From Styela clava (lineage: Eukaryota > Chordata > Ascidiacea > Stolidobranchia > Styelidae), in NCBI RefSeq assembly GCF_964204865.1, contig NC_135254.1, positions 17,675,001 to 17,739,000 of the forward strand: a DNA stretch of 64,000 nucleotides. Reading direction: 5' to 3'. The position numbers were made by a program, and so were the translations under genes. Of the stretch, positions 23,493 through 34,664 are shown in pieces (the stretch's first letter is position 1; the number at the start of each line of letters is the position of its first letter). Below the pieces are notes generated by a model that was not told the DNA's origin, did no database searches, and worked only from the letters and a program-made list of their open reading frames with translations.

Positions 23493-25109
23493 GTTTTATT
23501 CTGGCTGTTGAGTCGGCCCAGTGAATAAGGCTAGAGCCATGTTTTAGAAATAAAATTTAAGAAGCTTTTTTCCGTTCCCGCCCAATAGTCGAGGTACAAG
23601 AATGCATGTGATGCATAAGTTGTGATCTTATTTTTGTCAGTTTGGACACCAATGCGCGCTCATAATTGTTTATGGAAAAATCTTAAAAACCAAACCATGC
23701 TCATTTCGTAGAATCGCGGAATTAAATATTCTGTCCTACGAATTAACTGTAGCAATATCCGGTGAATAATGGTATAGTCAGTACAGCGCATGGGCTAACT
23801 GCTGTGTTGTCCCTTCTGTTGTCGTTTCGTTTAATCGTCCAAACCGAGAGGCCAATTACTATCTTGGAATGTCAGTTTATTTAAAGGTTATTAGGCCAGC
23901 ATAAATAAAAGGCGTTTCACCGCAATAGGGTGTCACGTTGTGATTACGACAAACAGTGAAATTTTTTCATAGTGATACTTTTAGTTCAGCAGTGTATATC
24001 TGCAGAGATACTGGAAGAATTTGAACTATGCCTCGTTTAAGTGCAATTCGGTTAAAACACAACCCCAACTTAATAATCATGCAAATATTAAAACTTAAAT
24101 GTTTAACTGGTTGTTTATCATAGGGTGCCTATATATACTAATATGTCTGACATGTTTGGGAACGTAGTCCTGGCCTTTTTCATTAATCTGATGAGCGTTT
24201 TTGCCACGAATGGTAGTTGACACTAACTACCATACTATATAAAGTAATCAAGCTAATTTTTTAAATGTAACTGTAGCTTATTGTGACCTGTACGCTCTGG
24301 TAGTTCACAGATGATATTCATGCCAATGATGTTCCCAACTAGTTCAAACTGGAATCGCCCCAAATTTCCAATAATGATATTATAAGAGTGAGTCATACTA
24401 TGTGAATTAAGATAGCCGTTAATCTTACAACCTAAAGAACTCGTGTTTCAACTAAAATTTCCAAAAACGATACTGTGTAAATTATATTTAACCAAGTGTA
24501 ACTCTTTTTTGATTCTTATCCCTTTTGCTAAAAGTCTTAAGTTATTATGCCATCCATGTTCATAACTATTTAAAATAGAGACATAGTAATATGTGTCATA
24601 TTTTCCTTATTGTTAGTGCGGCCTAATCATGTGTATCAAGAAGAGCCTAATTAATGTAAACTCTCCAATATAATTTCTACTGAATGATCTCTTTTATATA
24701 CGGCACTCACCGTCAATATAAGATATAGTAGTTTCAAAACTCTAGAATTCTTACTTTTCAAATTAGATATTAGGAACTTGGGTGTCGCTGCTCGATAGCC
24801 AGTTTGGTTCCCCTCGACGTCCCTTCCCCAGTAAAACGGTGTAAATTTTCTGTGTCGTATTTTATGGTTGTGATACTTTTTACTGGTTGGAAAAAATAAA
24901 CTTGACTTGACTTGATTAATCGTGTATCTTACCCCCTTTGGTACTAGTTAACCTGACATTTGTGTTCACATGTGTTTCGAACTAAAATCGCATTAGGTTT
25001 CCAATAACGATATTATATGACTGAGTGGAATCAAGTACATCAATATGCATCAATATAACCGGGAATACGTGCTAACCGCCAATGACTTGCAACCTTTAAT
25101 CTATCTATC
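23493..25109. other. Gene-free stretch ending in a LINE-like 3' tail
   Basis: No gene seen. At 24780-24915 the sequence ends in AATAAACTTGACTTGACTTG, a tail of short tandem repeats typical of CR1/L2-type LINEs. Confidence 0.4.
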
Positions 25110-26728
25110 TCACTCCACTTTTCTATTCTCGATCCTCTGCCCTGTCTCCCTCGCCTCGGCCAACTGCTCCACGTTCCTATCCTCGACCCACCGCCCTGTC
25201 TCCCTCAACCGTCCTATCTTCGATCCACTGTCCTATTTCCCCCAGTCTTCCTATCCCCTTCAACCTCGACTCAATGCCCTATCTCCCCCAACTTTTCTTT
25301 CCTCTATCCACTGCACTATTTGCCTCAAATTTCCCACCCTCGATCCACTGTCCGACCTCGCTCAACTTACCTATCTTCGACCCACGACGCTATACCACTC
25401 AGCACCTAACCTAACGGCGCTACAATCACGACTCGATCGTCAAAATGAACTCCACCATCTTGCGACCAACTTCCATGTGTTATACTGGTCGAGTATGCCA
25501 ATGAGATGCCAATCGTACGTCGACAAAACATGATTGACGACATTCGTAAATGTAGGCTGGAATCTCAATTGGTAATCAATAACCATAATTAGTGGCTTAA
25601 AAATGTGCTACTAATTGAGCTACTGATGGCCCCGGGTTTGAGGTGACTGTTTTTAAAATTTCGAAAGGCTATTCGATATCGACATACCTGAGTTCATTTT
25701 CAGAAACTCATTCAATGTCGCCTGTATTTCCGTGCAAGGCAAAACGATGAGGAAATAGTCAAATATTTGCACGCTTAGTCATTTTCAACGAATGTTTTGA
25801 CATATTCTGTTGCATATACAAATTTCTTTTACGTGACTGAGAAAGCTGAAAAGTCAAAAACAGTCAAAGATATACGTCGCTCAGTGAGTGTAATCCCTTC
25901 CAAACTATTTTTAAGCCATGAAATGTTTGTCGTAGCTATCGTTGCCAACTGCCCTTTAATTAAGCGTATAGTCCCAAAATTGAGCTTATCGCAGTTAGTA
26001 CGTAATCTTTGGCATCGCTTTTACTATAAAATGTTGAAGAAAAATACTTTATACGGACAAGAGCACTATTGCTTATTTCGGATCAGCATCATATTGTCAT
26101 AAGGCTCACGACATGGCCAATTATTGAGGGCATAAAACGACTTGTTAAATTTTAGAACACTGTTATTCCCAACAAAAAACCATCAGTAGCCCAATTAGTA
26201 AAACATTTTTAAACTGCCAATTAAGGTTATTGTTTACTATTTGAGATTCCAGCCTACATATACGAATGCTGCCAATCATGTTTTGTCGACGTACGATTGA
26301 ATCATCTCATTGGCATACACGACCAGTATAACCCATGGAAGTTGGTAGCAAGATAGTGAAGTTCAGTGTGGTGATCGGGTCGTGAATAAAGCGCCGTTAG
26401 GTCAGGTACCGAATAGTATAGCACCGTAGGTCAAAGGTAGGTAAGTTGTGGCAGATAGGGCAGTGGGTCCGAGGATAGGTAGGTTGAGGGAGATAGGGCA
26501 GTAGGTAGAGAAGAGAGAGGTTGACGGAGAAGAAGCGGTGGTTCGAGGATGCGAAAGTTGGGGAGATAGAGCAGTGGGACGAGGATAAGGAGATAGCGTA
26601 GTGGGTCGGGGATAGGAAGGTTGAGGGAGATAGAGCAGTGGGTCGAGTACAGGAAAGTTGAGGGAGGTCGGGCAGTGGATCGAGTATAGGTAAGTAGATG
26701 GAGATAGGGCAGTGGGTCGAGAACAGTT
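25110..26728. mobile_element. Large foldback element with long composite inverted arms
   Basis: The outer parts of both arms are arrays of a roughly 38-40 bp unit (CTATCTCCCTCAACCT..., TCGACCCACTGCCC) on the left at 25110-25390 and inverted on the right at 26420-26728. Inside them both arms carry the same unique sequence in inverse order (25390-25610 and 26190-26420; for example CGTACGTCGACAAAACATGA on the left). The middle, 25620-26180, is single copy. Arms made of short tandem repeats are the hallmark of foldback elements (Drosophila FB, sea urchin TU). The open frame 25045-25533 reads through the repeats and is not a gene. Confidence 0.7.
25797..26102 (+). other. Open frame in the foldback loop, unrecognised
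   Basis: A 101-codon frame (MTYSVAYTNFFYVTEKAEKS...) occupies most of the loop between the inverted arms. No transposase motif or family was recognised. It may be chance, or a remnant of the element's own cargo. Confidence 0.2.
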
Positions 26729-26740
26729 TTAAGTGTATTT

Positions 26741-26780
26741 AACGGAGTCCTGAGTCTCCGTACGGAGCACTTTGAGAACC
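26741..26780. mobile_element. Right end of a hAT family B element
   Basis: The sequence CTCCGTACGGAGCACTTTGA then GAACCC matches the right end of the element at 8917-10364. No left end was found. Confidence 0.55.
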
Positions 26781-27214
26781 CAAAGTCTACGTAGTAGGAT
26801 ATGACAATGCGAACAACAAGTAACGAATGTTCCCCCGACTTTTGATCTCTTGAATTCTTCCTCTTTACACTCTACCATTGCAAAATTATTGGTACTTATT
26901 TCAAGAATGGTTTTGCGAGTTTAGGACTTATATTTACCAAAACACAACTAAAATCTAACTAATAACACGCGAAAACCGACAAAACGAGGTAATATCACAA
27001 CCACGAAAGACTGTCTGAATGGCAAAAGTATCTGAGCTCTTTTGAAACGTTTATTGTTACTTCAATTTTGCACTTATGCTGATTGGCCAATGTTACGACA
27101 GTAAATAAGGAAGTGTATACTCGGGGAAACATTCATAATTATAATCAGAGATTTATAAAGTTGTTATACATAAATACGCTGCACAGACGCGATGCTCATA
27201 TTTATGGAAAATTT

Positions 27215-27553
27215 AAATTGTTTCGCGACCCAGAGCGGAGGGCTTCGAGACCCAAATTTGGGTCGCAACCCCGTAGTTGCGGACCCCTGCTCTAGAACAC
27301 TGGTTTCCAACCAGTGGGCCATGGCCACTGGTCCACAGGAACATTTAAAGGTGGGCCACAGATCTATTAAAAATTGCTAGATTTGCTGATAAAGTTAGTT
27401 AAATTTGATGGTAGTAGCAACGGATGATGCTGTTCCACCTAATTATTATTAAAGTGAAAGTGTCAATTTTCGCAAAATTTTTTTTATGTTTTTCGTGAAA
27501 TTGTTCCCCAGCATGAAAAAGTTAGTGGGCCTCAGAATTATTGTGGAGCGAAA
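27215..27553. mobile_element. hAT fragments abutting lipocalin L3
   Basis: First comes a hAT-like end (GGGTCGCAACCCCGTAGTTG then CGGACCCCTG, to 27289). Then at 27300 another element starts CACTGGTTTCCAACCAGTGG; it is an inverted, rearranged copy of the 273-bp element at 44699-44971 (shared GTGGGCCACAGA and GGCATTAT-like parts) and ends abruptly inside lipocalin L3 exon 2. The plus-strand frames 27083-27380 are products of these repeats. Confidence 0.5.
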
Positions 27554-29092
27554 GTTGTCAATTGTCAAGTGGTAAAAAATATCACAAATGACCTCGAAGG
27601 CATGTGAAATTTCATTTTAAGAACTATTATTATTCTGGGTAAGTTACTATGATTATGATATTTTTGAGTTTAATGGGCATTTTGACATCGCATTCCCGCC
27701 AAAGCATATCGATTGGGCATATAAATAAATTTTAAGTGTATCCTGTGAAGGATTGTGCGAAGCACATTTACAAAATTGGATGTTCACCTGCTATTTCTTT
27801 TTGAGTAGATAATGAGAAACATTGTTTTAGAAAGTTTAATATAAAATGAATCTAAAGCAGCTTCTTAATTCTATTTTGACAATGCAGTCTATTACACGTT
27901 ATTCATATTTTCAAACATAGCCTAAAGAATTCGTGGTCGCACTTTTCAAAAACAAGGAAACAGCAACATATCGAGGAATTCGTGAGTTCTCAGTTGTTAG
28001 ACACTACCTGATTTATTAGTTGTAAATTGGAACTATTTCTATAAATACGGAAGACGCATATCATAGAGAAGCCGACTCTCGAGTTTCTTCTCACGTTCAT
28101 GACACAGCAGCTGCGCAAGAAGGTATTGTGTTATTTTCAAAAGGAATTCATCAAGATTTCACGGCGATTAAGTTTCACAACCTTATAGTTATCATGAGGC
28201 ATTTCAGATAAGTACACAAATTATATACATGTTCGAAAGCAGCAGACAGAGGTAGCTGAAGAATGAGCTTTTTTCGTGAATACAGCCTTGCGTGGAAATA
28301 AGTATGTGAAAATGTGGCATTGGGCCAACGGACGAGATACTAGAATATTTAATTTATTAAAAAAGTAACTATGCACTGGAATACATTTTTAGCAAAAAAG
28401 CAATATCTGATATCTAATAAACCAAGCAATTCATTAGTCAGCGAGGGCAGTATTAAAAAATAACATTTTATAATCTGATTGATTCAATATTTCTATTTCT
28501 GTGATTGTAACACAACCGTTTGTATAATCCATGTGTGTACGGTTACAATTGAATCTATTGAAAATGGCGACACGGAAATCATGGTTGCTACCGACTATTC
28601 AACGTACAGCGTTTATATTGATTGTAATATATTTGAAGGTAATTTGTTAATAATTTGGAAATGGCAAGAAACGAATTAGCTTTTTATTCATACACAACCG
28701 TAAGTTTATGAAAACGAGTAAGCATCTTATTTGTAAATTAACTGTTTCGAGTTACAGCAAATGCGTTAACTGAAATCGAAGTATAACTTTGAAATGTGGT
28801 TTTGAGTATTGTGCTGCCAGGGAAATCAGACAAGCACAAGAGAACAGCTGCCATAATCATCTATTGTTACGTAAAATGATATCGCACTTATTGTTAATTA
28901 TTTCATACAAATATCAAATATGTCATATTTAAATTACAATGTCAATAAAAACATAGTAAATATCTTTCAGGGATTCAGTGGATCGGAGTGTATACACCAA
29001 CACCATATCCATCAGCAAAAGACCTTATTGACATTAGGAATGCTTTGATTGATTTAAAAACCATTTCACCTCTAAATAATTCTCAATGCTAA
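27554..29092 (+). pseudogene. Lipocalin copy L3, multiply disrupted
   Basis: It aligns throughout with the intact copy L5 but lacks exon 1 and the 5' part of exon 2, which a hAT fragment replaces. The lesions are visible: exon 2 has a lost base that leads to TGA (GGCATGTGAAA), the exon 3 start has lost the ATCTAAG bases after its acceptor, the exon 5 acceptor is CAA instead of CAG (28538-28540 region), and the last exon (from 28971) stops at 29090-29092 where L5 has TCA. Exon 4 (about 28068-28140) and most of exon 5 are still very like L5. Confidence 0.8.
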
Positions 29093-29755
29093 GATGTTAT
29101 GGGTGCTTTCGACATCTCAACGAAATAATGCAACGAGGCAAATATTACATTATCTGACGGTTATTAGGACTTATAATTATCTACTCATTTTATTATAGAA
29201 TAATGTAACAAATAAATATTCAGACGTAGTCTATAGTAGAATGTTTCTTTTAGAGTAGTCACTCTGCTTTCGACAGGCCTGGGAAGCATTTATTTTTTAT
29301 GTAATCTGATGAGATCGCTTAATTGTGGAAGTGGAAATAAGTTGAGAGCCAACAAACGAAAGTCGAGAACTCGGGAGAAATAACAAAATTCGTCGCAATA
29401 GCACAGGAACGCTAATTAATGCTTTGGGATTCGCTATTTCACAATCCGAAACATATTGAACATAGATGCTTTTGGGTCACCGAAGCCTACTTTCCATATT
29501 TCAAAAAATTTGATTCTATTCAATTATCTAGGAATTTTGGTTTACATAAAGTCGATCAAGATTCCAAGTAATGAATTTTTAAGGGACACTGAAGGAAAAG
29601 TGTGCGACATGAACTATAAAGTGATTTACTATATGTAAACAGCAATGTTCTTGGTGAAGTATAGGGTCCCATAATAATCGGGGTAAAATTTAAAAAAATG
29701 AATAAATTTAATAAAGTTGCTCTGGCCTCTGCTGTTGACCATCTAGGTTAGTTAG

Positions 29756-30125
29756 GGTCGTCTAACCCGTGTGCCTCGGGCCACATGTGGCCGCCGAAAG
29801 TTTCGAGTGGCCCGCGCGGTATTATTCGAATCCCAATGTCTTTCACAAATCTGAGCTTTTATTGGAACCGCTAATGAAAAAATTGTCCTTCAAACGCACG
29901 AGAAGCATCACCTAGCTATCGAAAGCTTCTTTTATGTCCATTTATGGTCGTTATTGCTAGTGAGACATGTTTGAATTTGTTTTTATCGTCTGCCATGTAT
30001 TTCAATCTGTTTTCCTGTATTTTTTCTGTGAAGCTAGAAGAGGCAGTTTTATGACCTCAATATTTGACAGCATTTACTTTTACGAACAATTTTTTTCACG
30101 GATGAGCCAAGTAAAATCCTTCGTG
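29756..30125. mobile_element. hAT family D copy, 3'-truncated
   Basis: It begins TAGGGTCGTCTAACCC and follows the copy at 47553-48019 closely (CGAGTGGCCCGCGCGGTATT, TTATGGTCGTTATTGCTAGT) up to GTGAGACAC, where a SINE interrupts it. The right terminal repeat is missing. Confidence 0.65.
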
Positions 30126-30325
30126 AGACACTGGGTGACTTACTAATCGTCCTCAGCGTTAGGAATACGCTCGCCAACGCATCTCTGATTACTCTGTATG
30201 GGTTGGCTGGTTCGAATCCCATGCGGGGATAGTTATGTGCGAGAGGATTGCTGGACTCCTCGCCGCCGTGGGGTGATTCACGTAACCGCTGATCGGATAC
30301 GCCTTCCTCCACTAGGGTTTTGTTT
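30126..30325 (+). mobile_element. tRNA-derived SINE inserted in a hAT element
   Basis: A tRNA-like head (CAGCGTTAGGAATACGCTCG as box A region, GGTTCGAATCC as box B) is followed by the family body GAGAGGATTGCTGGACTCC and a tail with CACGTAACCGCTGATCGG. It matches the minus-strand SINE at 19626-19800. A fragment of the tail recurs at 31290-31350. The long frames here on both strands (30049-30440) are by-products. Confidence 0.7.
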
Positions 30326-31726
30326 TTTGGCTTGTTTAAATCAATTTTTTTCTGTATTCTTTGTACTTTTCATTGAAATACCCCCTGCATCGCCGCTAAA
30401 CTACGCCAAAACGTTGCGTTCGAACAGCTGCATACGCTGACGGAATTATAATTTCAAAAATGTAAGTAAAAATTCTTGTTTTAACTTTTATTTTTATTGC
30501 GTACATTCATCGCCACGGTGGTATCTACACCAAAGTCATAAGATTTTAACCGGAATGTTTATCCGAGATACCAGAGAGACGTTTTGAGAAGAAAAATCAT
30601 GAAACTTAGCTCACGAGCCTACTACAAAATTAATTGTGTCAAAGGCAGTCTTCAGCAAAGCGGGTGCGTTATGATAATGAAGAATAAACTTACATCGGCG
30701 GCAATCTACTGATTTAAACGATGAGACGCGCTAGCTGGGGCCCAGGTCTACACAACTATTTTTACCGAAGGTCCGCATACAAAACTTCAAAAATATTTGG
30801 GTCCGGACTTTCCAGAAATTATATTTCAGCATCTTTAAACACGCAATTCCTCGACCGACTAACTATTATTAGCTAATCAAAATTGTTTGTTATGACGTCA
30901 TAGTTCTTTTCATATATATTTTTAAATCTATAAAGAAAATTTTAAAAGTGGGGCAAATGATTCAAAATGAAGAATTATGCGAGGTCCGAATCGAATACCC
31001 GAAGTGTCCGGATTCGGACCGCGGTGCGTCAGTTGAGTAGCCCTGGCCTAGGCTATGCTAATTGTAAGATTCCTCTGATGCAAAGACGCTACAACTAATC
31101 TGTTATGACGCCATAATAAGGATTTCGAGTTTATGTATATTGACATTTTTCTCATAAAATAAATGCATTATTACGGTTAAATAATCCTGTTCGGTTAATT
31201 TATGCTCTGCATACTTTGTTTTTAAGGTTGAAGTGATAGGGTCTTCAAAGTTATACAAACTGAAATCGCATTTCAATTTTTGCAAAGTGGTTTCGTCGTA
31301 GGGTCGCTCACGTAATAGCTTATCGGTTACGTCTTACTGCGCCAACCACGTTTGCGGTCGCACTGAACTACAGCTTGAGAAGGTGTGTAGGAGCCTTTAT
31401 CAATATTTGCGGCGTTTTGAAGGTTTTATTGCAAATAAGAAGCGCTTGGCAAGTTTTTACATCCATTTTCCTTCAACCTATTTAATACAAAAAAATCAAA
31501 TAGTACAGCCATTTTGAACAAAACAGGCAAAAAAAAAACTTGTTTTAAAACAATTATCTTTGAACAAATCCCTATCCTCCACCATCAAGTCCATGGTACC
31601 GAAGACAAATAACTAACTAATCCCATACCCGACATGGTAACCGGAAGACGAGGGCCGTGGTTCGCTATATGGTTTTAGCTTATTTTAAAATACAATGTTA
31701 ATAAATACATAGTCAACATCTCGCAG
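30326..31726. other. Gene-free stretch with a short hAT element
   Basis: About 30746-31045 is bounded by CAGGTCTACACAACTATT and the inverse AGTTGAGTAGCCCTG, both followed inward by GGTCCG-AT, so it is probably a 300-bp hAT MITE; no clear target duplication is seen. The remainder holds no supported gene. Confidence 0.4.
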
Positions 31727-31884
31727 GGATTCAGTGGATCGTAGTGTACACACCAACTCCATATCCATCGGCAAAATACCTTTATGACATTAGGAATACT
31801 TTGATTGATTTGAACGTGACATCGACTCTAATTAATTCTCAATGCTCAGATGTTATGAGTGCTTCCGACTTCTCAACGAAATAA
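31727..31884 (+). pseudogene. Lipocalin copy L4, isolated last exon
   Basis: Preceded by CTCGCAG, this 158-bp exon has the same length and phase as exon 6 of L5 and reads WIVVYTPTPYPSAKYLYDIR and ends SASDFSTK, stop. No other lipocalin exon lies upstream, so it is a gene fragment left by the duplication, though its frame is intact. Confidence 0.7.
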
Positions 31885-31937
31885 TGCAACGACGCAAATA
31901 TTACATTATCTGACGGTTCTTAGGACTAATTATCTAC

Positions 31938-32892
31938 TCATTTTAATATAGAACAATGTAGCAAATAAATATACTGACATAGGCTATAATTGAATGTTTC
32001 TTTTAGAATAGTAACGTAGATTTCTGCAGGACTGGAACGCATTGTTTTTAACTTTTGTATGGTCTTATGCGATCGCTTCATTGTGGAAGTGGGAATAAGT
32101 TGAAAGCCATCAAATGAAAGTCGAGCCCTCGGACGAAGTAACAAAATTTGTCGCAATGCCGCAGGAACGCTTATTAATGCTTTACATATTATCGGTGATT
32201 CGTTATGTCACAATCCGAAACATATCTAGCGTAAATACTTTTGGGTCACCGATTTTATTGTTCGTTTGATATACTTTGTTTATAATGCTTTCTATATTTA
32301 CTATCCATTTTGAAGGTAGGTTATCACGGAAAATTTATTTTTAAGAATTTGATTCTATTTAATTATCCAGGACTTTTAGTTTACGAAAGGTCGGCTAAGT
32401 TTTTAAGAAATGAGGGATTTTTGAGAAAAGTGTGCAAAATGATCTAGAAAATGTCTTACTATAAGTAAACAGCAAAGTTGTAGGTTGAATATCGGGTCCT
32501 GTAAGAATCAGAAACAAATTGAAGAAATGGATTTATTTGAAAAACGTTGCTTTGACTGCTGCTGCTGTTAACCATCGAAGTTTTAAGCCAATGTGCCTCA
32601 ACACTTTATTGGTGAAAAAAATGACGCACCCCGAAACAAGTTTGAGACCAGTCATATTTACAACTCTTAATATTGGTCATGAAGCTTAATAACAGTAATG
32701 GGAGCGCCAGCGCAAATGTTGTAACGATACTCCATACAGCGTCAATTAAGTGAATAGTTTCATTAATGCTCTAATTTCCAATCATTGTTCTATTTGACTT
32801 ACAAAAAGCTCTTCACCCCTTTGATTATAATCTGAACCAGACCTTGTAATATCTTTCATCAAATTATGCGAGGAATTGTTTTTACGACCCAT
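31938..32892 (-). CDS. Hypothetical membrane protein M, copy M1 (tentative exons)
   Basis: Exon 32892-32803 (30 codons, starts MGRKNNSSHNLMKDITRSGS) ends at a strong GTAAGT donor in phase 0. A frame from about 32771 (acceptor TTAG) continues in phase with LIDAVWSIVTTFALALPLLL, a likely membrane span, and reaches a stop near 32607. A third conserved stretch, 32156-31938, holds ARLSFDGFQLIPTSTMKRSH. All three blocks recur in the same order at 47.0-48.4 kb and partly at 42.7-43.15 kb and 48.9-49.1 kb. I do not recognise the family. The exon links and the far 3' end are uncertain and the locus may be non-functional. Confidence 0.3.
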
Positions 32893-33467
32893 ATATAGAT
32901 ATACAACTTTTAATAATATGTCAACAATATATTTTATATACAAAGATGTCTGACATGAAACGTTACTAAACTTGAGATATATGAACATTGACAGCTTTTA
33001 TTCCGAACGTTATTGACATCGTTATGAATTAATTTAGTCCGAAGAAATGAGTAAATTCATACATTATGGTTAAAATAAAATTAACTTCGGAAATGAAACA
33101 AAATTTTCCACGGCGTGACTGAGTTTTCCTTTAAATTATATCCGTGCCAATTGTATACCGTCATAATATTGAAAACTTGCTGCGCATGTTATCGTTGTTT
33201 TTGTTTGATTCTATGAGCATTACGCATTTTTTATTCATACAAAGCATATTGAAATATCTAAAATAATATTCTTTCAGTTGTGATATTGAAACCTAGTCGT
33301 GTGAAGTAGGACTTCGAATCGATATATCTTGGGAAAACCCGAAAACATAATTGCAATTAAGATTTGTGGTACGATTCAGCGGGTTCGTGCAAACCCGTTA
33401 TTGGAATGAACGCGTTCTTGTTTTAGACGTTAAACAAATGCAACACCGAAGTTAACGATTACAATTA
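32893..33467. other. Conserved flank of the duplicated M block
   Basis: This stretch (for example AAATTTTCCACGGCGTGACT near 33103 and TTATATCCGTGCCAATTG near 33137) recurs at 43200-43410 and 48470-48650, upstream of each M copy. It might hold the M promoter. No open frame is supported. Confidence 0.35.
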
Positions 33468-34662
33468 CCATATTTCTCGGTGTATAATACGCAATTTCGG
33501 TTCCGAATTTCCTCTCCGAAATTAGGGGGTGCCTATTATACATTGGTGTAGAAAATTTTCAAAAAATCCTGATCGATATTTTACACGCAATATACGTAAT
33601 ATTACACGCAATATCACACGCCAAATACACATGTTTCCTTTCCGTCTTCTATTTATTTTATGTGACAAGGTCCGTAATAACCAGATCATGCTTGTTGCAG
33701 TAAAATCACACCCACAGAATGGACTATCTTGTCCAACAAAGGACAACGCATCTATTTCGATAACCAGTGTATATAAGTGATAAAAACATCACTTTAAATC
33801 GATAGTTTGATTGTTGTTGTCGGCCAGTCTGGCGTCCTCAATCCTGTTTTGCCGTATCGGCAAAACTGAATGTTCCTAAATCATTTTTTTCTCACTTTGA
33901 TTGCGGCTTGTTTCATTTCTCTCGTTTTGACTAGTCGCGACTAGGGCTGGGCATTTCGAATCGAATATTCGAATCGCATAGTAAATTATTCGAATCGGTT
34001 CAGAGCTAAATTTCGAATCGCCGCCATCTTGTTTTTATCTTTCCGCTTATGGTCGAGGTGAAATCATATGACTATTTTCTGTAGTGAGTTATTGATAAAA
34101 CGTGTTTATTATTCTGTGTGATCGCTCAGTAATCTATCTGAGTGATTTATTCTATGTCTTCAGTAATTCATTTGTTAAGAGAACCAATTACTATAATAAA
34201 GTCGCTTACAATTATATATTTCCAAGTATTCGAGATTCGATTCGAAAAAATTATTCGATTCGATTCTGAAATCACAAGGTATTCGAAAATGTCCAGTCCT
34301 AGTCGCGAGTAATCGGCAAACCTAACGCTCACAAATCTTTTTTTCCCAACCATTTTCGAAATGCTCCAAGATAAGTAACAGCACGATAATTCAAAGCCGG
34401 GTAATAGCACTCCGAGATTAACAGACAGAGACCTGTAGATGTCATAAACACTACATATTATTAACATATTATTAAATGCACAGTGAAACTTGCTAGGCTG
34501 GCTTCTCAAAAATACCAAATGCGGTCGACGCAAGTGACCGAAGTGAGTGACTGGATTCGACCGTGCGTATTATGCATGGACCTTGGTATTTTCATACAAT
34601 TCACATCCTAAAAGATCCCTGCGTATTATACGTGGGTGCGTATTATACACAGAGAAATACGG
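33468..34662. mobile_element. Tc1/mariner-like non-autonomous element
   Basis: The left end CCATATTTCTCGGTGTATAA then TACGC is inverted at the right end (GCGTATTATACACAGAGAAA then TACGG), and a TA flanks both ends (33466-33467, 34663-34664). 1195 bp, with a second element nested inside. The internal open frames on both strands show no DDE motif. Confidence 0.7.
33942..34301. mobile_element. hAT MITE nested in the mariner-like element
   Basis: Ends TAGGGCTGGGCATTTCGAAT and the inverse ATTCGAAAATGTCCAGTCCTA. The 8-bp flanks GTCGCGAC/GTCGCGAG (33934-33941, 34302-34309) differ by one base. 360 bp, rich in TTCGAATCG motifs. Confidence 0.75.
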
Positions 34663-34664
34663 TA

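Noticed and set aside
25045-25533. 162-codon plus-strand frame rich in Leu, Ser and Pro
   Set aside because: It reads through the 38-40 bp repeats of the left foldback arm; the inverted arm has the complementary sequence, so frame length is a by-product of the repeat.
30049-30440. Overlapping frames on both strands (87 and 80 codons)
   Set aside because: They coincide with a tRNA-derived SINE that has clear box A and box B sequences and a copy elsewhere.
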